Below, one piece after another: positions 26,227-34,326 of a stretch of 64,000 nt of DNA. Every line of letters begins with the position of its first letter. Positions within the stretch are counted from its first letter, which is position 1. The stretch covers positions 1-64,000 of the forward strand of contig CAVUHX010000007.1 of the NCBI GenBank assembly GCA_963741405.1. The letters are read 5' to 3'. The DNA comes from Roseiarcus sp963741405. GTDB lineage: Bacteria > Pseudomonadota > Alphaproteobacteria > Rhizobiales > Beijerinckiaceae. A program made the translations under genes and the position numbers. The notes below the pieces were generated by a model. That model saw nothing but the letters and a program-made list of their open reading frames with translations, searched no databases and had not been told where the DNA came from.

Positions 26227-26612
26227 TCGTCCCTCCTGATCTCGACTCGGATTCGGCTAAAGCGCGAACGCCAAGCCTCGGCGCGGCAAAGCGACGTGGC
26301 GGGATTCAAGATTGAATCCGCGTTCGGTTTCCCGAGAACCAATCCCTTATCGGATCACGTCTTTGCGACGGTATTCCGGCCGGCTTTGTAATTCTGTCGC
26401 ATTCCTTCTTCTGGATAGAGGATCAACCAGCTTGGACCAGCGCCCAGGAGGATGACGCAATAAAAATCGGAGCTAGTTTCGCGCGATTTCCTGGCCTGCT
26501 TTGAGGGCGCCCCGAATCGTCGTTTCGTTCGGACATGCCCGCGCCGCTCCTCGAAATCGTCTACCGCCACGTCGGCAGCTCCGCTGCGGTTTTTCCGCCA
26601 GCATTCGACGCT
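26227..26612. other. Intergenic, 386 bp
   Basis: Upstream region of the DUF3300 gene on one side and of a recombinase remnant on the other. I see no gene, tRNA or clear hairpin. Confidence 0.4.
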
Positions 26613-26768
26613 ACGTGGAAGGACGCGGCGCGACGGCGGTTCGACATAGTCATGGCGTGGTCCGTGGACCGGCTGGGCCGCAGCCTTCAAGATCTTACTG
26701 CCTTCCTCTCTGACGTTCACGGCTACGGCGTGGACCTGTTTCTCTATCAACAGGGCGTGGACACCCCA
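26613..26768 (+). pseudogene. Serine recombinase (resolvase) remnant
   Basis: The + strand frame encodes KDAARRRFDIVMAWSVDRLG, then RSLQDLTAFL and VDLFLYQQGVDT. These are the central strands of a resolvase/invertase N-terminal catalytic domain, including the conserved DRLGRS. The N-terminal part with the nucleophilic Ser is not recognisable. After QQGVDT the frame no longer matches the expected helix E. It lies about 215 bp upstream of an AT-rich restriction gene, so it may be the relic of the element that delivered it. Confidence 0.8.
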
Positions 26769-26983
26769 CGGCCGCGGACCCTAAGGCCGTGTCCTTTCGG
26801 AACGGCAGCTGTGCGCAAAGAGCGGGCGTTCCTGACCGCACCGCAGACGGCTCAATCATCGCTTCGTCTGAGTCCGCTCAACTGGGCGACGGCGACAGCC
26901 TGGTCTTGTCAATTTCGACCTCACGGGGGGAGAGTGCGACGGGTTCCGCGCTATCCAGCGTGGCCATTTGGGGGACGGTTAAC

Positions 26984-28822
26984 GTGAGTTTACTAACGCC
27001 CAGGCAGGCGCAACTGGTAACACTGTCAGATATTCTCAATATTTCCTTTCGCATTCCGAAATTTCAAAGACTATACGCTTGGGGGACCGAGCAATGGGAG
27101 GCGCTGGTGGGAGATCTTGCCGACTGCTGGTCCCATTCCAAACCCTTGTTTTTGGGAATGTGCGTCCTCGCTCAAGACGGAGAAGTCTACGACATTATCG
27201 ACGGGCAACAGCGACTAACAACTCTCGCGATATTGTTGGGTACCCTCGAACAATCGTCAGTGATCCAACGATTCCCTGACGGTCGAAGCCAGTTGTTTAT
27301 CTCCCCACAAGAGCCCGATGGTTCCTGGTTACGAAAGATACTGAACGAGGAAACCGTTGGAGATCCCGCGAGGTATTCTCAAAGATTGATGCTCAATGCT
27401 TTCAATTTTTTCAAGAGGCAGAATTTTGAATTTGACGCCGCATTCGTCAAGAGAATTGAACTAATTGTATATTGCGCTCCGACTATTTTTGGGGCGACTT
27501 CTTTATTTGAGAGAATCAATAATCGTGGAAAAGAAGTTGCTACAATAGAACTTGTAAAGAATAGATTATTCGATTGGTCAACAAAACTGCAGAATAACGA
27601 AATACGGAGTCATTTAGAGAATGATATAGTAGACAGATTTGCATCAATATTTAAAACAGTTAATCCGTTTGCCGATGAAAATGAAATTGATACAGACGAT
27701 CTCTTGAGAAATCACTGGATATTATTTGATGAAGATTATACAAAAACGACAGATTTTTCAAATATGGTTAAAGAAATTGATGGTTTCTTGAATAAGATAC
27801 CTGTTGGGTCGATTGAAGATAGTCTCGCTTACGAGGAAAAAATTGCAAAGAGCATTCGCTTTTACCTCTCCTCTTTGGACGAAATTGCCATTTACTGGCG
27901 CAAAATTACGGCTCCGCGTCACGTTCCAACAGACCTAGACGCTCTGAATGACGCATTGCTTTCTTTCGGTCGACTAGAACGAGAAGCTAATTTTATACCA
28001 CTGCTCATTGCTGTGCTGCGAGCTTGGGGAGAACATCCAAGAACAGTTAAGTTCGTTAGATTTATCGAAATCATTTGTTTCCGCCAAGCGCTTGTCCGAG
28101 CTCAGTCTAATAGCGGCAGGGCCGCCAAGTGGAGTTTGGCGAAAAGAATATTTCGTGGAACTTTGACCGACGTCGACGCGACGCAGTCAGTATTCTGGGA
28201 CCTATGTCCATGGTGGGACAAGGATGAAGTGATACAGCTTGACCCGGAATTGGTTGGCTCAACTCGAGATGCCGATCTCGCATCGTCTGCCTTTAGTGAT
28301 CCAGATGCGTACGATAGATTTTATCGATATATGCATTATTTCTTTTGGGAATATGGAAAGTGGCTTTCAAAGAGCGATTCTTGGCCAGAGACGCGGGAAG
28401 ATATAAGCGTTTTAACATCTGATCAATGGGACGGGGAATTTGTGAAACTTGAAGTCGAACATATTTTTCCACGTAACCCCAAGGATAGCGACAAGCGTGA
28501 GGTCAAAGAGAGAATATATGAGATGAGTCGTTATCTTAATCATTGGGGCAATTTGACCCTCTTAACAAGAAGAGATAACGCAAGCCTTCAAAATAGCGTG
28601 TTCAGCGACAAACTCGAAGCCGTTCTACGCGATAATTCAAACTTGATGTTCAATAAATTACTACGTAACACAAGTTATCGTGGAAATCTTTCCCACGGCG
28701 CTTGGAGCCAGAACAACTGCCGAAAGCGGGCCGAGAGATTAGTTGAATTTGCGAACGTCCGATGGGGAACTATTGGGATGCAAGCGTTCCAAATAGTCAG
28801 GCGACCGACTAATAAACCATAA
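26984..28822 (+). CDS. GmrSD-like DUF262/DUF1524 restriction protein
   Basis: 612 residues from GTG 26984, with a GGGGGACGG ribosome site. The N-terminal DUF262 domain carries DGQQRLTT (residues 73-80), the nucleotide-handling motif of GmrS. The C-terminal DUF1524 HNH nuclease has EVEHIFPRNP (His493) and WGNLTLL. Fusion of both halves is typical of single-chain type IV restriction enzymes that act on modified phage DNA. The gene is strikingly AT-rich (poly-A/T runs, AGA/ATA/TTA codons) against its GC-rich surroundings, strong evidence of horizontal transfer. No methylase accompanies it. Confidence 0.85.
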   Translation: MSLLTPRQAQLVTLSDILNISFRIPKFQRLYAWGTEQWEALVGDLADCWSHSKPLFLGMCVLAQDGEVYDIIDGQQRLTTLAILLGTLEQSSVIQRFPDGRSQLFISPQEPDGSWLRKILNEETVGDPARYSQRLMLNAFNFFKRQNFEFDAAFVKRIELIVYCAPTIFGATSLFERINNRGKEVATIELVKNRLFDWSTKLQNNEIRSHLENDIVDRFASIFKTVNPFADENEIDTDDLLRNHWILFDEDYTKTTDFSNMVKEIDGFLNKIPVGSIEDSLAYEEKIAKSIRFYLSSLDEIAIYWRKITAPRHVPTDLDALNDALLSFGRLEREANFIPLLIAVLRAWGEHPRTVKFVRFIEIICFRQALVRAQSNSGRAAKWSLAKRIFRGTLTDVDATQSVFWDLCPWWDKDEVIQLDPELVGSTRDADLASSAFSDPDAYDRFYRYMHYFFWEYGKWLSKSDSWPETREDISVLTSDQWDGEFVKLEVEHIFPRNPKDSDKREVKERIYEMSRYLNHWGNLTLLTRRDNASLQNSVFSDKLEAVLRDNSNLMFNKLLRNTSYRGNLSHGAWSQNNCRKRAERLVEFANVRWGTIGMQAFQIVRRPTNKP

Positions 28823-29094
28823 CGCTTAAGAGTTATCGTGACAGCATACTATTTAGTCATCAATTAAATCCGCTTCTCCGCCCGGACGTCTCGTCCGGCG
28901 CAAACGCCAAGCAGACGCGCCGAGAACCGGGGAGTCGGCGGCTTGTTGTTTGCTTGGCAGTCGTTCGAGGCGTCAAGAGTGGCGGCGGAGCCTGACAGTA
29001 AGGATCGCTCACTGCCCAACTGAGGCGTCCAAGGCCGCGGCCCGCTAGGTCTGCAATAGGTCGATTGCGGGCGTTCCACTGGCGACGGCCGTAG
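28823..29094. other. Intergenic, 272 bp, with GC-rich composition resuming
   Basis: The AT-rich composition of the restriction gene ends at about 28,865. Nothing coding is recognised before the MITE-like element. Confidence 0.4.
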
Positions 29095-29341
29095 GGGCGG
29101 TGTCCTCAGCTATCCCCTCATTTTTTCGAGGGCCAAAATGCAACTGGAGGTTGGCGCTTCGCTGCGACGATTCTCGCATGACGAGTCCTGAAGCGCGAAT
29201 TCGGGGCTCCGAATTGCCGAGAATGCGGTCGCGCCATGCTCAACGTGAGACCTCAGGGCCCTCCCTTCGCCGCTTGTGAGGGCCAAAAAGCCTCGAAATC
29301 AGGCCGTTTTCGAAATGAGGGGATTCCTGAGGGCGGTGTCC
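29095..29341. repeat. MITE-like element with flanking 11-bp direct repeats
   Basis: GGGCGGTGTCC occurs at 29,095-29,105 and again at 29,331-29,341. Just inside lie inverted ends: TCAG-NN-ATCCCCTCATTT on the left (29,106-29,123) and its reverse complement at the right (about 29,313-29,330). The enclosed 225 bp carry no gene but have internal repeats (GAGGGCCAAAA twice). Short, non-coding, inverted ends and a direct duplication fit a miniature transposable element; an 11-bp duplication resembles the IS4 group. Confidence 0.65.
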
Positions 29342-29429
29342 GCCCTTTCTCGCATCTCGGTGAAGGACAGATCTGCGCGGCCCTCCAAGTCGGCGTTACG
29401 CCCCCGGAAGGAGCAGCGGAGGCGCCTGT

Positions 29430-29635
29430 GTTCTGGAGATCGTCGAGGAATATTCCGGAAACGCGTATTCCTTCATATACCGTCCGAGTTCAGCAAGTCG
29501 TCTATATGATTCGCGCGTTTCAGAACTATTCGCCGAAAACGGCGCTGACGGACATCGAGCTTGTCGAAGGGCGCCCAGCAGAATTACGAGGTTCGCTATG
29601 CCAAATCGAAGCCCTGGCCGCTCCAGCAAGGCTGA
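29430..29635 (+). pseudogene. HigB/RelE-like toxin (Gp49-like family), frameshifted
   Basis: Three frames in succession spell one toxin: VLEIVEEYSGNAY (29,430-29,468), YTVRVQQVVYMIRAFQNYS with KTALTDIELVEGR (about 29,476-29,572), then AQQNYEVRYAKSKPWPLQQG (29,573-29,632) and a stop. At least two frameshifts therefore break it. The N-terminal part is not clear and may have been disrupted near the adjacent MITE-like element. Its end overlaps the intact antitoxin start by 38 bp, the usual toxin-first HigBA order. Confidence 0.8.
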
Positions 29636-29954
29636 AGTGACGATCGTCCGAGGAACCAGCAACGTGTTCGCCGACCTCGGCTACGCCGATGCGGAGGAGC
29701 GACACACGAAACTGCGGCTGGCCCACGCCATCAACGTGATCATTGCGTCAAAGCGGCTGAGTCAAGCGGATGCTTCAGGGCGTTTGGGTGTCGGACAGCC
29801 GAAAATCTCTGCCCTCGCCCATTACGAAATTGAAGGATTTTCTGTTGAGCGCCTAATGACGTTTCTGACCGCGCTCGATCGCGATGTGGAAATAACCATC
29901 AGGAAGAAACCGCGTTCGCGGGGGACCGGGCGCGTCCTCGTCGTGGCCGCCTGA
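29598..29954 (+). CDS. HigA-like XRE-family antitoxin
   Basis: A 118-residue DNA-binding protein. A GTSNVFADLGYADAEE leader is followed by a helix-turn-helix (LSQADASGRLGVGQPKISAL) and GFSVERLMTFLTALDRDVEI. This matches antitoxins paired with Gp49/HigB-like toxins. The reading frame is intact whereas the toxin is broken, so it is an orphan antitoxin that may still bind its own promoter or other operators. Confidence 0.85.
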   Translation: MPNRSPGRSSKAEVTIVRGTSNVFADLGYADAEERHTKLRLAHAINVIIASKRLSQADASGRLGVGQPKISALAHYEIEGFSVERLMTFLTALDRDVEITIRKKPRSRGTGRVLVVAA

Positions 29955-29979
29955 ATTCGGCTGATCCGAGATCAAAGTC

Positions 29980-30393
29980 ATGCAAGTCGGCGACCTCCTC
30001 ATTGATGAGAGCGAGATCGTCGAGACCTTCGTGCGCTCCTCCGGCCCCGGGGGGCAGAACGTCAACAAGGTCGCGAGCGCGGTCGAACTACGCTTCGACG
30101 CGCGCGGCAGTCCGAGCCTGCCGAACGATGTCGCGATCCGGCTGATGAAGCTCGCCGGCTCACGGCTGACCCAGGACGGCGTCATCGTCATCTTCGCGCA
30201 GAATTTTGCCAGCCAGCCGCGCAACCGCGAGGACGCGCGCGCGCGCCTCGCCGACCTGATCATGAAGGCGCAGGAGCGGGAAAAGCCGCGGCGGCCGACC
30301 AAGCCGACGCACGCCTCGAAAGTCCGCCGCCTCGACGAGAAGGGGCGGCGCGGCGCGATCAAGGCGTTGAGAGGCAAGGCGGGCGACGACTGA
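29980..30393 (+). CDS. arfB: Peptidyl-tRNA hydrolase ArfB (alternative ribosome rescue)
   Basis: 137 residues with the release-factor GGQ motif in SSGPGGQNVNK (GGQ at 24-26) and a long basic C-terminal tail (PRRPTKPTHASKVRRLDEKG) that in this family enters the empty mRNA channel of stalled ribosomes. It lacks codon-recognition domains, so it is ArfB/YaeJ rather than a class I release factor. It starts 25 bp after the antitoxin gene but is a core-genome gene. Confidence 0.93.
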   Translation: MQVGDLLIDESEIVETFVRSSGPGGQNVNKVASAVELRFDARGSPSLPNDVAIRLMKLAGSRLTQDGVIVIFAQNFASQPRNREDARARLADLIMKAQEREKPRRPTKPTHASKVRRLDEKGRRGAIKALRGKAGDD

Positions 30394-30489
30394 GCCGCGT
30401 TTCGGCTTCGGTCTTGCCGCTTCCGCGGTTTGTCCTATTCTTCGCACCGGGCCGCCTTCGCGGGCGGCGGGGCGCGGGAGCTGCCATCC

Positions 30490-31371
30490 ATGCGGTTTGA
30501 CTGCGAAGTCGTCGTCGACGCCGCCAACGAACTCGGCGAGGGCGTGCTCTGGTCGCCGGCGCACGGCGAGATTCAGTGGACCGACATTTTCGGCCGCCGG
30601 TTCTGGGCGCACGAACCGGTAGCCGGCCGGACCCGGTCCGTGCCGCTCCCCGACCGACTCGGCTGTTTCGCCCCGCTCGGCGGGACCTCCATCCTCGCCG
30701 GTTTCGCTGGCGGGCTGGAGCTGTTCGACCTCGAGAGCGGCGCGCGCCGTCTCATCGCCGTGATCGAAGAGGACCGGCCGACGACGCGGCTCAACGACGG
30801 TCGGCTCGATCGCCGGGGGCGGCTCATTTTCGGCACGATGGACGAAGACCCGGGCGGCGCGCGCCCGCTCGGCCAGATCTGGAGCTTCGGCGACCGCGGC
30901 GCGCGCGTGCTGGCCTCGGGCGTGCGCATCGCCAATTCGATCGCCTTCTCGCCCGACGGACGGCGCATGTATTTCGCCGATACGCCCGAGAAGCGAATCC
31001 GGATCTACGACTACGACCTCGATAGCGGCGTTCTGTCGGGTGAGCGGGTGTTCGCGACGGTCGAGGGGGCGGGCTTTCCCGACGGATCGACCGTCGACGC
31101 CGACGGTTGCCTGTGGAACGCCGAATGGGGCGGGGGACGCGTCGTTCGCTATACGCCCGACGGCCGGGTCGACCGCGTCCTCCCTTTGCCGGCGTCGCAG
31201 GTCACGTGCTGCGCGTTCGGCGGATCCGGCCTCGACCGGCTCTACGTGACCACCGCCCGCACCGGCCTCGACTCTTCCGCGCTCGCCGCCGAGCCCCACG
31301 CCGGAGCGCTCTTCGCTTTCGATGTCGGCATCAAGGGAATCGCCGACGCGCCGTTCGACGCCACGCTCTGA
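30490..31371 (+). CDS. SMP-30/gluconolactonase family protein
   Basis: A 293-residue six-bladed beta-propeller lactonase. Family motifs are ELGEGVLWSP (metal-ligand Glu), RLNDGRLDRRGRLIFGTM, IANSIAFSPDGRRMYFADT and GSTVDADGCLWNAEWGGGRV. GGGAG lies upstream of the ATG. Members hydrolyse sugar lactones such as gluconolactone or arabinonolactone. No sugar dehydrogenase is adjacent, so the substrate is open. Confidence 0.9.
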   Translation: MRFDCEVVVDAANELGEGVLWSPAHGEIQWTDIFGRRFWAHEPVAGRTRSVPLPDRLGCFAPLGGTSILAGFAGGLELFDLESGARRLIAVIEEDRPTTRLNDGRLDRRGRLIFGTMDEDPGGARPLGQIWSFGDRGARVLASGVRIANSIAFSPDGRRMYFADTPEKRIRIYDYDLDSGVLSGERVFATVEGAGFPDGSTVDADGCLWNAEWGGGRVVRYTPDGRVDRVLPLPASQVTCCAFGGSGLDRLYVTTARTGLDSSALAAEPHAGALFAFDVGIKGIADAPFDATL

Positions 31372-31699
31372 ACGCGCGTCCGGTCGCCCGCTAAGCAGAA
31401 TCCGGTCGGTTGACCAACCCACGGGGTCTGCTGTTGGTTTTATATTTATTTTCAAAACGATATGCGGTCATTTGGACATGACGCGCGAGGTCCCCGGCGG
31501 TGAAGCGGATTGCTCTCCGCCGCCTGTTATCCCCACGATCAGCGGAATAGGCTCCCTGTTCCTTTCCGAAAGCTGCGCATCAAAGCGCTCCTGGAAGCGA
31601 TTGGAATAAATGGCGTTATCGTGTGCGACCGGTCGCAAGGATCTGCGTCTCCGCCCTGTTAGCAGGGAGAAACAGGGAGACCACCATCGCGAACGGCTC
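31372..31699. other. Intergenic, 328 bp, with a dispersed hairpin repeat
   Basis: It contains the 27-nt repeat at 31,654-31,680. The TTGGTTGACC/CTGCTGTTGGTT area near 31,400-31,440, followed by a T-rich run, could terminate the SMP-30 gene. No gene is recognised. Confidence 0.4.
31654..31680. repeat. Dispersed hairpin repeat, copy A
   Basis: CCCTG-TTAG-CAGGG forms a five-bp hairpin and is followed by AGAAACAGGGAGA, a second copy of the right arm. The same 27 bases recur at 42,734-42,760 with a single change in the loop. Both copies lie in non-coding DNA. Confidence 0.6.
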
Positions 31700-31872
31700 T
31701 CAGATCGCGCTCCGGATGACCCCGCCGTCGACCCGGACCGCTGCCCCGGTCGTCGCCGAGGCGAGCGGGCTCGCGAGATAGGCCACGAGATTTGCGGCCT
31801 CGCCGGGCGAAGCGAACCGCTTGATGAGCGAGCTCGGCCGCATTCACCTCGAAGAAGCGGACCCAGTCGGCG
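31700..31872 (-). pseudogene. Short-chain dehydrogenase C-terminal remnant
   Basis: The reverse strand ends SLIKRFASPGEAANLVAYLA, SPLASATTGAAVRVDGG, VIRSAI and a stop at 31,700. This is the C-terminal segment of SDR oxidoreductases. A -FFEV- stretch just upstream is in another frame, implying one frameshift near 31,838. The Rossmann domain and catalytic Tyr/Lys are gone. The remnant begins two bases after the stop of the ivy-like gene. Confidence 0.8.
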
Positions 31873-31874
31873 TC

Positions 31875-32279
31875 CTATTCCTTGACCGCTTTTTCCATCG
31901 CCTCCTGCTCGGGGGGCGAGGGGGAGCCATAGAAGGCGGGGGAATTGTCCTTGCCGCCGAGCGCCCCGAAAGCGTGTGCGCCGTTCGCCTCGAACAGCAC
32001 GACGAACCGGTGCCCGTCGCAATCCGTCGGCTTGCAGACGAACGAAACTTCGTAGGGTTTGCCGTCGATGGTCAGGCTCCCGATCTGCCCCGACACGCCG
32101 TCGAAATCCTTGTTGAATGCGACGAGCCAGTCGGGCGTCGGCTGCACGAGTTTCATGAGCCTGTCCCAAGAGGCGTGATAGGCGGTCCGGCCGTGCAGGA
32201 CATCGAACAGGAAGGGGGCGTCCGCCGCCTGCGCGACGCCGCAAAGGATGAGGAAGGCGAGGGATAGGCTACGGCGCAT
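31875..32279 (-). CDS. ivy: Ivy-family inhibitor of vertebrate-type lysozyme
   Basis: 134 residues from ATG 32279. A signal peptide (MRRSLSLAFLILCGVAQA) is followed by FLFDVLHGRTAYHASWDRLM, the family Cys loop CKPTDCDGHRF and GALGGKDNSPAFYG. The paired cysteines and Asp/His in this loop are the lysozyme active-site plug of Ivy. It is a periplasmic inhibitor of c-type lysozyme. The start was chosen because upstream in-frame residues are polar and the signal peptide begins here. Confidence 0.9.
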   Translation of the reverse strand: MRRSLSLAFLILCGVAQAADAPFLFDVLHGRTAYHASWDRLMKLVQPTPDWLVAFNKDFDGVSGQIGSLTIDGKPYEVSFVCKPTDCDGHRFVVLFEANGAHAFGALGGKDNSPAFYGSPSPPEQEAMEKAVKE

Positions 32280-32425
32280 TGTCGGGGAAGTCCGCCCGGG
32301 TTCGATTGAAGGAGCAGCAATGTGGGATTGGCGATGGATCACAGCCTGAGGCCTGCCCGGGACGGTCTCGACCGCGACGCCGGATGACGGTCCTCGGCGC
32401 CGCCGATGCGAAGGGCGAACATGCG

Positions 32426-32662
32426 CTAGAATGCCTTGAAAGTGATGACCGTGCGCGTATCCGCGACGCCGGGGATCGTCTGCACCCTGTGGCCGACGAA
32501 ATGGCCGATGTCGACGTCCTTATCGACGTAGAATTTGGCGAGAATGTCGAAGTCGCCGGCGATCGAATAGATTTCCGAAGCGATTTCCGCCTCGGCCAGC
32601 GCGTTCGCCACCTCGTAGGTCCGCCCGAGCGCGCATTTGATCTGGACGAAAAAGGTCTGCAT
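32426..32662 (-). CDS. Stand-alone Lrp/AsnC ligand-binding (RAM) domain protein
   Basis: 78 residues from MQTFFVQIKCALG. This is the beta-alpha-beta RAM domain alone (VANALAEAEIASEIYSIAGDFDILAKFYV, then IPGVADTRTVITFKAF). There is no helix-turn-helix, so it cannot be a normal Lrp regulator. Such single-domain proteins are widespread and may sense amino acids or modulate full-length Lrp proteins. It follows the next gene by four bases on the same strand. Confidence 0.85.
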   Translation of the reverse strand: MQTFFVQIKCALGRTYEVANALAEAEIASEIYSIAGDFDILAKFYVDKDVDIGHFVGHRVQTIPGVADTRTVITFKAF

Positions 32663-32666
32663 CGGA

Positions 32667-33614
32667 TCACGGCCCCTCCTTGCCGTTCCCTTCTGCAACA
32701 ACTTCGACGTCGCGGTCCATACCCGACTTCACCTCGAAGCTCGATTGGTAGGTCTTGGCGTCGTGCCGGGCGACGACGGCATATTCGCCCTCCGCCAGGA
32801 CAAGCGAGGGAAAGGCGCCGATCAATTCCCGGATCACGTCGCCGCCGGGCGTCAGCACGGTGAAGGTCGTGTTGGCGAGCGCCTCGCCGCCCGGCTTGTT
32901 GACGAGTTTGATCGTCAGCGTCGCGCAGCGATGGCGGAGGGTCACGTCGACCAGCTTGCCCGACACCACCTTGATGTCGGCGTTGACGATCGAGTTCGTC
33001 GGCAGCGTCGTCGGCGCCGCCGATTTGCCAGTGCTTGGGGCGCCGGTCGATGCGAGGAAGCGTCCGCCGACCGTGTCGAGATAGGTTGACACGATGTGGT
33101 AGGTTCCTTCCGGCAGGCCGATGACGTCGCCGGCCTTCGCCTTGGCGTAGACGAGCTTGCCCTCGGGATTGCGGCCTTGCGGCACGTAGATCGCAAGCGA
33201 AAGCTTGGAGGGGTCGACCGGCTCCTCGGCCACCGTGCCGCCGATCCTCAAGCCCCCCGCCGAGAGGCTCAGCCGCTCGGACCGGACCTCCGGGCCGACC
33301 GTCACCCTTTTCGCGGCGCTTGCGAGGCCGAAGGCGGCGTGCACGACGTAGTCGCCGGGCGGGATGGTCAGCGTGGGCTCCGCCAGATTGGACTCGACGA
33401 TGAGCGCGTGTTCGCCGTCGGCGTCCGTGTGGGCGTCGAACACGCGCCAGCGAAGGCCTCCGGTCAGGGGCTTCGACGCGCCGTTCAGGCTCGCCGAAAG
33501 GCTGAGAGTCGCTTGCCCTTCGGCCGGCGTCGGGTCGGCGCTCGCGGCCGGGCCGAGCGTCGCGACGGCGACAAGGCCGACAATCCCCGCCAAAACCCGC
33601 CAGATCGCTCTCAT
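32667..33614 (-). CDS. Exported protein of unknown function with repeated beta-sandwich-like segments
   Basis: 315 residues from ATG 33614. A signal peptide (MRAIWRVLAGIVGLVAVATL) is followed by three stretches that each end in a G(D/T/E)Y motif: IPPGDYVVHAAFG, LPEGTYHIVSTYLD and LAEGEYAVVARHD. These look like tandem prealbumin-like or carboxypeptidase-regulatory-like folds. The middle linker is Ala/Thr/Ser-rich. I do not recognise the protein. It is periplasmic by its leader and probably co-transcribed with the RAM-domain gene. Confidence 0.65.
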   Translation of the reverse strand: MRAIWRVLAGIVGLVAVATLGPAASADPTPAEGQATLSLSASLNGASKPLTGGLRWRVFDAHTDADGEHALIVESNLAEPTLTIPPGDYVVHAAFGLASAAKRVTVGPEVRSERLSLSAGGLRIGGTVAEEPVDPSKLSLAIYVPQGRNPEGKLVYAKAKAGDVIGLPEGTYHIVSTYLDTVGGRFLASTGAPSTGKSAAPTTLPTNSIVNADIKVVSGKLVDVTLRHRCATLTIKLVNKPGGEALANTTFTVLTPGGDVIRELIGAFPSLVLAEGEYAVVARHDAKTYQSSFEVKSGMDRDVEVVAEGNGKEGP

Positions 33615-33752
33615 TCCGCTCCGTCTCGTCGTATTCTTTCGCCGCCGTCCCGGCTTCGCCGAGCCTCGTGCCGCCGTAATGAGGCGGATCGAAGGCGGTT
33701 TACACCCTCGCCGGATTGGGCCAAGCAGCGCTGAACGAATAAGGACAAGCCG

Positions 33753-34319
33753 ATGAACGACACGATCGCCCTTCTCAAGCGCCGCCGCTCGTCCCCACCC
33801 GCCATCATGACCGGCCCGGGCCCGACGAAAGAGGAACTGACCACAATTCTGACGATCGCCTCGCGGGTGCCCGACCATGGCAAGCTTGCGCCCTGGCGGT
33901 TCGTCGTGTTCGAAGGCCAGGCGCGCGACCGCGTCGGGCGCATCGCTCTCGGGCTCCGCCTCGAGGACAAGCCGGACCTTGACGAGGCCGCCCGGGCGGA
34001 GGAATTGCGGCGCTTCGCCCGCGCGCCGCTCGTCGTCGGCGTCGTCTCGCGCGCCGCACCCCATGTCAAGATACCCGAGTGGGAGCAGGTCCTCTCTTCC
34101 GGAGCAGTGTGCATGAACCTGATCGTCGCCGCGCGCGCTCTCGGCTTTTCCGCGACCTGGCTCACCGAATGGCCGGCCTACGACGACCGCTTCCGCGCGG
34201 CGATCGGCCTGGCCGAACATGAGAAAATCGCCGGGTTCATCCATATCGGCAGGGCGGACGTTATCGAGGACCGCCCGCGTCCGCCGCTGTCCGAGATCGT
34301 CACGACCTTTCCGGAGTGA
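33753..34319 (+). CDS. Nitroreductase-family (YdjA-like) FMN protein
   Basis: 188 residues. RRSSPPAIM near the N-terminus is the FMN-phosphate binding RRS motif. SRVPDHGKLAPWRFVVFEG and the C-terminal GFIHIGRAD complete the YdjA-like compact form. It would reduce nitro or quinone compounds with NAD(P)H. The next gene, a flavin-reductase-like protein, starts seven bases downstream, which suggests a two-gene redox operon. Confidence 0.88.
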   Translation: MNDTIALLKRRRSSPPAIMTGPGPTKEELTTILTIASRVPDHGKLAPWRFVVFEGQARDRVGRIALGLRLEDKPDLDEAARAEELRRFARAPLVVGVVSRAAPHVKIPEWEQVLSSGAVCMNLIVAARALGFSATWLTEWPAYDDRFRAAIGLAEHEKIAGFIHIGRADVIEDRPRPPLSEIVTTFPE

Positions 34320-34326
34320 CGCGCCG

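Noticed and set aside
28864..29079. 71-codon minus-strand frame after the restriction gene
   Set aside because: No recognisable motif and no ribosome site; likely chance.
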